Origin: an uncultured Clostridia bacterium
Lineage (GTDB): Bacteria > Bacillota > Clostridia > Oscillospirales > Oscillospiraceae
Direction of reading: 5' to 3'
Assembly: GCA_946539175.1 (NCBI GenBank)
Contig: CAMNHH010000029.1
Coordinates: 1-18,338, forward strand
DNA: 18,338 nt
Positions 8,706 to 13,833 of this stretch are shown piece after piece. The notes under the pieces were generated by a model. That model did no database searches. It saw only the letters and a program-made list of their open reading frames with translations, and had not been told where the DNA came from. Position numbers and translations under genes: made by a program. Each line of letters starts with the position of its first letter. The stretch's first letter is position 1.

Positions 8706-9185
8706 TCAGCCGAAGATGAAGGAGAGGGGGTGGATCTGCTCGGTCAGCACCTTCACCTGTACGAAGCCCGCCTCCGCCCCGGGCAGCTCGATCTCCACCA
8801 GGTAGTTCCAATCGGAAAGGCCCAGCCGGTAGACGGTGTAGGGGTCCCCGCCGCAGTCGGCGGCGGCGTCCTCCCGGCTCATGGGCGCGGCGCTGACGGA
8901 CTTCACGCTGCCCTCCAGGCCGCCCAGGCTGACCTTGTCCCCCGGCTGCAGGCCGGAGACGTCGGCGGCGTAGCAGCGCACCAGCCCCTCCCCCGCCACG
9001 CCGGACAGGGTGACGGAGCTGTCCACCGTGCCGAAGGCGGCCCAGACCAGCAGACCGATCAGCAGCACCGCCGCGGCCCCGATGATCAGCCAGACGCTGG
9101 GAGACGAGACCTTGATGTAATCGTGCAGTTCCTCCGGGGAGGAGATCTTCTGTAGACTTTCTTTTCTGAAAATAGAATCCGCCAT
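8706..9185 (-). CDS. Short HlyD-like NHLP secretion (membrane fusion) protein
   Basis: This 159-residue protein has the hallmark N-terminus of NHLP secretion proteins (FRKESLQKISSPEELHDYIKV), one transmembrane helix (about 31-53), and a small extracellular beta-rich part containing a lipoyl-like turn (GLQPGDKVSLGG). It should dock on the outer face of the paired exporter. It is much shorter than classical HlyD adaptors because the coiled-coil hairpin is missing, which makes sense in a cell without an outer membrane. The ATG at 9185 follows AAAGGAAG; an in-frame start at 9215 lacks comparable support. It is first in the leftward operon, about 45 bases after the predicted CGTATAA promoter. Confidence 0.82.
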   Translation of the reverse strand: MADSIFRKESLQKISSPEELHDYIKVSSPSVWLIIGAAAVLLIGLLVWAAFGTVDSSVTLSGVAGEGLVRCYAADVSGLQPGDKVSLGGLEGSVKSVSAAPMSREDAAADCGGDPYTVYRLGLSDWNYLVEIELPGAEAGFVQVKVLTEQIHPLSFIFG

Positions 9186-9232
9186 ACTGACTTCCTTTCC
9201 GGGCCGTAAAGCCATCTGCCGGCCTCTGCGTT

Positions 9233-9260
9233 CTTATACGCGGCAGCAGCCGATTTGTCG
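9233..9260 (-). promoter_or_regulatory. Candidate ECF-type promoter of the exporter/sigma operon
   Basis: Reading leftward, CGACAA (from 9260) is followed 15 bases after its ACA by CGTATAAG (9240 to 9233). CGTATA is the classical -10 box of several ECF sigma factors, and AAC-type -35 elements stand 16-17 bases upstream of it. The same arrangement with identical spacing occurs before the precursor operon. The -35 part (GAC) is a weak match. Recognition by the sigma factor encoded in this operon is inferred and would make the operon self-activating. Confidence 0.55.
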
Positions 9261-9278
9261 AATCTTCCTTTCTCAATG

Positions 9279-9287
9279 ATTTTAGCA
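9279..9287 (-). promoter_or_regulatory. Possible extended -10 promoter for the exporter operon
   Basis: The leftward strand reads TGCTAAAAT, an extended -10 form (TG, one base, then a near-consensus -10). No convincing -35 lies 17 bases further upstream. It could give basal housekeeping transcription of the operon before the ECF-type promoter takes over. The evidence is weak because the surrounding intergenic sequence is A/T-rich. Confidence 0.3.
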
Positions 9288-9385
9288 CAAACCGTTGAAA
9301 AAAGGAAGCTGTTTTCTGTATCCGGCGAAAAAATTCCCGAGCTCCCCCCAGATTCCCGGTCAGCGGAAAAAAGATAAATTGCCCC

Positions 9386-9414
9386 TTGCAAAGCAGGCCG
9401 CCATGGAGTAAAAT
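9386..9414 (+). promoter_or_regulatory. Housekeeping-type promoter of the nucleotidyltransferase gene
   Basis: TTGCAA (9386-9391) is separated by 17 bases from TAAAAT (9409-9414). Transcription would begin near 9421, giving a leader of about 20 bases that contains the ribosome binding site. No CGTATAA motif is visible on this strand here, so this gene may be regulated separately from the two flanking operons. Confidence 0.5.
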
Positions 9415-9442
9415 ATTTTGGAAATAAAGGGGGGTGAGGGCA

Positions 9443-10720
9443 ATGTCCGCCACGGAATGGAAACAATTTACCTATTTATATCACTGCGGCGTCAACGGAC
9501 TGCGGCCCGAGCCGCCCCGGACGCCGCCGGACGCCGCCGCCCTCCTGGCCCTGGCGGACCGACAGGCCGCCGCAGGAGTCGTCGCCGCCGCCCTGCGGCA
9601 GGATCCCGGCGCCTGGCTCAGCCCCGCCGAGGCCCTGGAGCTGCGGCTCCAGGCCGCCCAGAAGAATCTCCACAACCGCAGCCGCATGGAGGCCGCTTTG
9701 GAGATCCTGGACCGGCTGCAGGCCCGGGGCTTCCGGCCCACGGTGCTGAAGGGCTTCTCCCTTGGCGTTCTCTATCAATATCCCGAATGCCGCAGCAGCT
9801 CCGACACCGATCTGCTGGTGCCCAAAGAGCAGGAGGACGCCGTTCTCTCCTGTCTGGAGGAGCTGGGCTTCCGGGTGAAGCGCCGCACGGGCCAATCCAA
9901 GCACAGCGAATGCGTCCACCCCGCCGCGGGCCTGTTTGAGGTCCACATCTCCTATTTCGACGGGGACATCATGCCCCTGCTGGGCTGGGAGCCCGTGGGC
10001 GGCGCGGAGGCCCCCAGGGAGCTCTCCCTCTGGGGCCACAGCTTTTATACCCTGCCGGAGGAGGACAATCTGCGCTATCTGACCCGGCACCTTCTGAAGC
10101 ACTTCGCCCACGAGTGGACCGGGCTCCGGGTCTTTTACGACACGGCCCTCTGGATCGCCCGGCACCGGGACGCGCTGAATTTCCCCCGCTTCTGGAAGGA
10201 GCTGGAGGCCCTTGGGGCGGATCGCTTTTTCCACACCGTCTTTTCCATGCTGGTCCGGGCGGGCTGCTTCGCCCAGGCGGACTTCCCCGGAATGGTGCTG
10301 CAGTCCGAGGCCCAATGCGCGCTTCTGGAGGAGGATATCTCCCGCTATGACCGGGAAACGCCGGACGGGATCGCCCGGAACTACGAGGTCTGGCTGGCCT
10401 ACGTGGAGCACTGCGCCTGCCGCAGGCATACCCGTTATCTGGACCCCAAAAAGCAGGCGGCCCAGCAGGCTCAGCACCGGCTGCTCTTTCCCTCCCGGGA
10501 GGCCCTGTCCAGGGGCTATCCCATTCTGAAGCGCTGCCGCTGGCTGTACCCGGCGGTCTGGCTCCACCGGACCCTCCGCGGGCTGGCGAACCGGAAGCGC
10601 CGCGGCTCCGCCCAGGCCGCCGCCCAGCACCACCCGGGCCGCGGCTCCGCGGACGCCGATTCGCGGCAGCAGGACCGCCGGGGCCTGCTGATCTCCATGG
10701 CCCTGCTGACCGACCGTTGA
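9443..10720 (+). CDS. Nucleotidyltransferase-fold protein (NTP_transf_5-like)
   Basis: This 425-residue protein resembles the uncharacterised nucleotidyltransferase family often found in RiPP clusters, including those with PqqD and HPr-kinase-like genes. The core is LKG (K103), then RSSSDTDLLV with D121 and D123 as likely metal-binding residues, then FEVHISY (E166). The helical C-terminal half contains a HLLKHFAHEW segment. The last ~40 residues are low-complexity (R, A, Q, H-rich). The ATG at 9443 fits a GGGGTGAG site better than the upstream GTG at 9434. It diverges from the exporter operon and stands about 300 bases before the precursor operon. The substrate is unknown; it could modify a peptide or a small molecule. 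The family call is fairly secure, the role is not. Confidence 0.75.
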   Translation: MSATEWKQFTYLYHCGVNGLRPEPPRTPPDAAALLALADRQAAAGVVAAALRQDPGAWLSPAEALELRLQAAQKNLHNRSRMEAALEILDRLQARGFRPTVLKGFSLGVLYQYPECRSSSDTDLLVPKEQEDAVLSCLEELGFRVKRRTGQSKHSECVHPAAGLFEVHISYFDGDIMPLLGWEPVGGAEAPRELSLWGHSFYTLPEEDNLRYLTRHLLKHFAHEWTGLRVFYDTALWIARHRDALNFPRFWKELEALGADRFFHTVFSMLVRAGCFAQADFPGMVLQSEAQCALLEEDISRYDRETPDGIARNYEVWLAYVEHCACRRHTRYLDPKKQAAQQAQHRLLFPSREALSRGYPILKRCRWLYPAVWLHRTLRGLANRKRRGSAQAAAQHHPGRGSADADSRQQDRRGLLISMALLTDR

Positions 10721-10788
10721 GTTTCCTGCTTTTTGCCGCTGGTTCTCCATTTTCCCGCAATCCACAGCAAAAAAATTTGGGGTAAAAC

Positions 10789-10817
10789 TTGACAATCGCT
10801 TATAATTATGTAATAAT
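10789..10817 (+). promoter_or_regulatory. Strong housekeeping-type promoter upstream of the precursor operon
   Basis: A perfect TTGACA (10789-10794), a 17-base spacer and AATAAT (10812-10817, five of six matches) form a near-consensus vegetative promoter. Transcription would start near 10824, leaving a long leader of about 190 bases before the first peptide gene. The leader contains a hairpin with a T-rich tail and then a second, ECF-like promoter. The 68 bases between the preceding gene and this element hold nothing recognisable. Confidence 0.75.
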
Positions 10818-10837
10818 ACGTAGTTGAAAAGGGGCAT

Positions 10838-10880
10838 TTTCAGCACGCTGCGAATTCCCCGCGGGCGCTGAAATATTTTT
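10838..10880 (+). terminator. Leader hairpin with T-rich tail, possible attenuator
   Basis: TTTCAGC (10838-10844) pairs with GCTGAAA (10867-10873), with further weak pairing of GCG with CGC inside. A TATTTTT tract follows at once. It lies about 15 bases into the transcript predicted from the 10789 promoter. The shape is that of a weak intrinsic terminator, which could limit readthrough from the housekeeping promoter into the peptide genes. The inner loop is long, so stability is uncertain. Confidence 0.4.
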
Positions 10881-10901
10881 CAAAAATTTTTTCAGATCGC
10901 T

Positions 10902-10930
10902 CCAACATTTTCCTGACCCCGGCGTATAAA
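10902..10930 (+). promoter_or_regulatory. Candidate ECF-type promoter of the precursor/biosynthesis operon
   Basis: CCAACA (10902-10907) is followed 15 bases after its ACA by CGTATAAA (10923-10930). Counting from AAC, the spacing to CGTA is 16 bases, as in classical ECF promoters such as those of Bacillus sigma-W. The motif and spacing match the element upstream of the exporter operon. It lies downstream of the leader hairpin, so transcripts from it would escape any attenuation there. The leader to the first peptide gene would be about 80 bases. Confidence 0.6.
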
Positions 10931-11014
10931 GGGGTGGAAGGCAAAAACAGCCTGTTCCTCCTTGTTATTCTTCATCCAACCTCAACGAATCTAAATTGAA
11001 AAGGAGAATGTATC

Positions 11015-11242
11015 ATGACTGAAAAGCTCCCCCCCCTGGAAGAACTGACCAAGCTGGCTGCCGAAAAGGGCATCGAGCTCCCCGATGATCTGGCGGACCT
11101 GGTCGCCGGCGGCGAATACACCTATGAAGAGTGGGAACAGATGTCCGAAGAAGAGCGCAAGGCCGCTCAGAAGCGTTCCCTCATTGCGAAGCTGATCACC
11201 CATACTCCCTGCGAGCTGGATGAAGGCGTGCCCCATCCCTAA
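11015..11242 (+). CDS. RiPP precursor peptide 1 with double-glycine leader
   Basis: This 75-residue peptide has the form of a secreted RiPP precursor. Residues 1-33 are an amphipathic acidic leader ending in LPDDLADLVAGG, a standard C39 peptidase site. The following 42 residues are glutamate- and lysine-rich and end in ITHTPCELDEGVPHP. There is only one cysteine (C66), with nearby T62 and T64, so at most one thioether ring could form in a single peptide. An AAAGGAG site lies 8 bases upstream of the ATG. It is the first gene of the operon and is separated from the second peptide gene by a long hairpin. The role is inferred from leader form and context; whether LanM, the radical SAM enzyme or neither acts on it is unknown. 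Confidence 0.75.
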   Translation: MTEKLPPLEELTKLAAEKGIELPDDLADLVAGGEYTYEEWEQMSEEERKAAQKRSLIAKLITHTPCELDEGVPHP

Positions 11243-11256
11243 TTGATCCAAACGGC

Positions 11257-11294
11257 GCCTGTCGGGAGATGGAGTTTTCCTTCTCCTGGCAGGC
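11257..11294 (+). other. Long stable hairpin between the two precursor genes
   Basis: A 17-position stem (11257-11273 with 11278-11294) contains one T-T mismatch and two G-U wobbles and closes a GTTT loop. No T-tract follows; instead the ribosome binding site of the next gene (AAGGAGG) begins about 10 bases later. It is therefore more likely an mRNA-stabilising or processing element that shields the 3' end of the precursor 1 message than a terminator. Partial pausing or termination is also possible. Confidence 0.7.
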
Positions 11295-11319
11295 AAATGA
11301 TACAAGGAGGAAAAACAAT

Positions 11320-11526
11320 ATGTATACCAGCCCTGATTTTGTTAAGATTTCCGTGAAAGCGAAGGACGTTTTCAGCTCCTACGCCTCTACCTGCCACTAC
11401 GATGAAACCACTCTGTTCACTCACATTGAAGGCGGCAATACTTGCCGTGATCAAGCCACCTACCAGATTTATCTTGATCTGTATCCCAGTAATATTCATC
11501 AGTGCTATTCCAGCAGTAACCCTTAA
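11320..11526 (+). CDS. RiPP precursor peptide 2, three-cysteine type
   Basis: This 68-residue peptide is unlike precursor 1. It starts MYTSPDFVKISVKAKDVFSS, a short hydrophobic/basic leader of the kind seen beside clostridial radical SAM/PqqD systems. The rest is rich in Ser, Thr, Tyr and Asn with cysteines at 25, 42 and 62, and ends QCYSSSNP. A Gly-Gly occurs at 38-39 (THIEGGNTC) but without the usual helical leader before it. The ATG at 11320 follows AAGGAGG; an in-frame ATG at 11269 lies inside the hairpin and is rejected. The gene directly precedes the kinase-like, PqqD and radical SAM genes and shares their less GC-rich composition, so it is probably their native substrate. The function is inferred. 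Confidence 0.72.
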   Translation: MYTSPDFVKISVKAKDVFSSYASTCHYDETTLFTHIEGGNTCRDQATYQIYLDLYPSNIHQCYSSSNP

Positions 11527-11535
11527 TATGGTTTC

Positions 11536-12369
11536 ATGACAATTTCTGTCAGGCTGTCCCCAAAACTTGTCACAAGCGACTTAATCAGGCGGTTTGCTCC
11601 TTTCAAACGAGAGGATTGCAAACTGCCTGGTTGTTGTATTCAAATTTTCGAGCAGGATGAATCGAAATTGCTCTATGCCGCCTTCATGGAGCACAGCAAG
11701 TCTTTCTCCGGTATCCGGATCAATGAGTTCCGTTTTTCTCCCTGTGAGGACGGCGTATTGATTCAGAATGACGCACTCAGTTTCGCATGGATCCATGATC
11801 AATGGAAACGGATCGACATGCTGGTGCGTCACCCGCTGCAGCACACACCGGCTTTTCACGCCCTGATGATGCGCGCTTATCAATATACGGCGCTTCATGC
11901 CGGCGGGCTTCTGATCCATGCCGCCGCCGTAACGCATCAGGGCTCCGGCATTCTCTTCTGCGGCGTTCCGGGGGCCGGGAAAAGCACCCAGGCGCGGCTT
12001 TGGGAAAGTACCTTCGATGCAGAAACGATCAACAACGATCAGCCCTGTATCGTTTATGAGGGCGAAAAAGTCTACGTCAGCGGTTCACCCTGGAGCGGCA
12101 AGGAGCCCTGCTATAAAAACCTCTGCGTTCCGGTCAAGGCCATTGTTTTCGTGGAGAAAAGCCCCGAAAACCGGATCGCGCCGATTCTCCCCGCAGAAGC
12201 ATACAGTCTGCTTTATCTGAATGAATACGTAATTCCTGTCCAGCCGGAGACAGAAGCGGCTTACAAGGCGGCAATTACACGGCTTCTTCAAGCGGTCCCT
12301 GTTTACCGGCAATTTTGTACGATGACAGAGGACGCGCCGATTACCCTGCGTACTTTTTTGGAGATGTGA
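11536..12369 (+). CDS. HPr-kinase-like P-loop protein of RiPP clusters
   Basis: This 277-residue protein has the HPr kinase/PEP carboxykinase type of fold. LLIHAAAV (126-133) is followed by the Walker A loop GVPGAGKST (143-151), then NNDQPCIV (D168 as possible metal ligand) and GSPWSGK (183-189). The N-terminal ~110 residues are less conserved and cysteine-bearing. Related proteins sit in lasso peptide and PqqD/radical SAM clusters, where some phosphorylate the precursor peptide; whether this one does is not shown. The start at 11536 has no clear ribosome binding site and lies 9 bases after the precursor 2 stop, which suggests translation by reinitiation and lower output than the peptides. 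PqqD follows after 9 bases. Confidence 0.75.
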   Translation: MTISVRLSPKLVTSDLIRRFAPFKREDCKLPGCCIQIFEQDESKLLYAAFMEHSKSFSGIRINEFRFSPCEDGVLIQNDALSFAWIHDQWKRIDMLVRHPLQHTPAFHALMMRAYQYTALHAGGLLIHAAAVTHQGSGILFCGVPGAGKSTQARLWESTFDAETINNDQPCIVYEGEKVYVSGSPWSGKEPCYKNLCVPVKAIVFVEKSPENRIAPILPAEAYSLLYLNEYVIPVQPETEAAYKAAITRLLQAVPVYRQFCTMTEDAPITLRTFLEM

Positions 12370-12378
12370 GGAATTCCC

Positions 12379-12666
12379 ATGAACTATAAATACAAAAGAA
12401 ACGACAGCTTCCAGCTGCAGGAGATTGCCGGGGATTATCTTCTGGTCGCACGCGGTGCCGTTGCCCTGGATTTCAGCTCCGTCGTCGTGTTTAATGAAAC
12501 CGGCGTATTCCTGTGGAAGAATATGGAGCTCTGGCACAGCCCCGAGGAATTGGCCACTATGCTGATCAGCGAGTTCGCCGCGCCGGAGGAAACGGCGCTT
12601 CAGGACGTTCACCGCTTCCTGGAAAAGATGCAGGCAGAAAACATGGTTGATCGGCAGGAGGCTTGA
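12379..12666 (+). CDS. PqqD-like RiPP recognition element protein
   Basis: This 95-residue stand-alone PqqD-family protein has the usual order of beta strands then helices: YKRNDSFQLQEIAGDYLLV, then AVALDFSSVVVFNETGVFLWK, then a helical tail ending FLEKMQAENMV. Such proteins bind the leader of a precursor and present it to the modifying enzyme, most often a radical SAM/SPASM protein. GAGG stands 8 bases before the ATG. The radical SAM gene begins 3 bases after its stop, which supports a functional pair. The likely bound leader is that of precursor 2; this is inferred. Confidence 0.88.
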   Translation: MNYKYKRNDSFQLQEIAGDYLLVARGAVALDFSSVVVFNETGVFLWKNMELWHSPEELATMLISEFAAPEETALQDVHRFLEKMQAENMVDRQEA

Positions 12667-12669
12667 CCC

Positions 12670-13833
12670 ATGTCCCTTTATGACGCCGTTAAAAACGCGG
12701 CCAACCCTTATACCGCGTTGACAGACGCTCTGACAGAGATGGCGCGTGCAAAGCGTTTTCCCAGCTCGGCCATGTTCGAGCTCAGCCCCGTCTGTAATTT
12801 TAAGTGTCCGTTCTGCTACGCCCGCATTTCACCAGAAGATCTGGCCGCCCGGGGAGAACAGATCCTTCGCTTCCCCACTTGGAAAGCCTTCATCGATGGG
12901 GCGGCAGAAATGGGAACCTCGCATCTTACGCTTTCCGGCGGCGAGTGCATGATGCACCCGGATTTCCTGCAAATCTACCGCTATGCCTATGAACGGGGTC
13001 TGACAATCACCCTAATGACAAACGGTTCCTGCGTCACGCCGGAAATTCTTGCCACGCTGGCGGAGTATCCCCCGGAATTCATTTATCTCACGCTTTACGG
13101 ACGTTCTCCCGAGGCCTATGAAAAGGTCTGCGGCAGCGCCGCGTTTTATGAGCGTGTTGTGCAAAACATTCGCTCCTTAAAGGCCCACAATCTTCAGGTT
13201 GTGCTGCAGTTTACGGCGGATCGGGACAATCTGGATGACCTGAAGGCCGTCTACGACCTGGCCAAGGAGCTGGACGTTCCCTTGAGGCATACGCTTCCCG
13301 ATCTGGTCTTTCGCCACGCGACCCCGGAGATCCTGGAAGAATACGCGGCGAAGGAGTCCGCCTATCGTGCCATCTCTGAGCAGATCTTCTATGACCAGCA
13401 CGGCGTCACAGAAGACGGCTTCCGTTCAGGGGCTCCCAAAATCGTGAACCCTATCCCCCAAAAGATAATCGAAAAGGGTATTCCTTGCGGCGCCGGCAGG
13501 ACATCCTTTGCTGTCAATTATCGCGGGGAGATGCTTCCCTGTATCACGTTTGACGCCATTAAGATTTCGGCAATCGGGAAAAATCTGCAAGCCTGTTGGC
13601 TGGAGCTGGTCCGCCTCTGCGACGAGGTTCCCCGTCTGACGGAATGTACAAACTGTATTTTCAAGACCCGTTGCAAAACCTGCACTGCACTGCATTACAA
13701 TGACACCCACGAATTCGGAAAGCCTTCTCCCAGGATTTGCCTCAAGCATCGCTTCCCGGAACGCACTGCTGCTTTACAGGCAAAATTTGACCGGGATGGC
13801 TACCTCTTGCGGGAGGATTTAGAAGATTTATGA
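12670..13833 (+). CDS. Radical SAM/SPASM peptide maturase
   Basis: This 387-residue enzyme should modify a precursor peptide by radical chemistry. The cluster motif C42-x3-C46-x2-C49 (SPVCNFKCPFCY) binds the SAM-cleaving iron-sulfur cluster, and SGGE (89-92) contacts SAM. The C-terminal SPASM part has seven cysteines (C273, C291, C326, C329, C335, C338, C357), enough for two auxiliary clusters, including the C-x2-C-x5-C-x2-C block. Length and layout fit the PqqE/AlbA-like peptide-modifying group. AGGAGG precedes the ATG. Its stop overlaps the lanM start by four bases (ATGA), so the two enzymes are translationally coupled. The bond formed (thioether, C-C or other) cannot be read from sequence. 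Confidence 0.9.
   Translation: MSLYDAVKNAANPYTALTDALTEMARAKRFPSSAMFELSPVCNFKCPFCYARISPEDLAARGEQILRFPTWKAFIDGAAEMGTSHLTLSGGECMMHPDFLQIYRYAYERGLTITLMTNGSCVTPEILATLAEYPPEFIYLTLYGRSPEAYEKVCGSAAFYERVVQNIRSLKAHNLQVVLQFTADRDNLDDLKAVYDLAKELDVPLRHTLPDLVFRHATPEILEEYAAKESAYRAISEQIFYDQHGVTEDGFRSGAPKIVNPIPQKIIEKGIPCGAGRTSFAVNYRGEMLPCITFDAIKISAIGKNLQACWLELVRLCDEVPRLTECTNCIFKTRCKTCTALHYNDTHEFGKPSPRICLKHRFPERTAALQAKFDRDGYLLREDLEDL

Noticed and set aside
4299..8719. Two long + strand open frames opposite the exporter genes
   Set aside because: They are the same kind of antisense shadow (His/Gln/Gly-rich, no recognisable motifs). The minus-strand frames carry intact Walker and C39 motifs.
10801..10806. TATAAT directly after TTGACA as the -10 box
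   Set aside because: The spacer would be only 6 bases; AATAAT at 10812 gives the normal 17.
9476..10846. Long minus-strand frame opposite the nucleotidyltransferase gene
   Set aside because: It is compositionally biased and without motifs, whereas the + strand frame has the KG and DTD nucleotidyltransferase residues and a good ribosome binding site.
11015..11242. Nitrile-hydratase-like or Nif11-like NHLP precursor
   Set aside because: NHLP exporters often serve such long leaders, but this leader is only about 33 residues and I see no nitrile hydratase or Nif11 signature.
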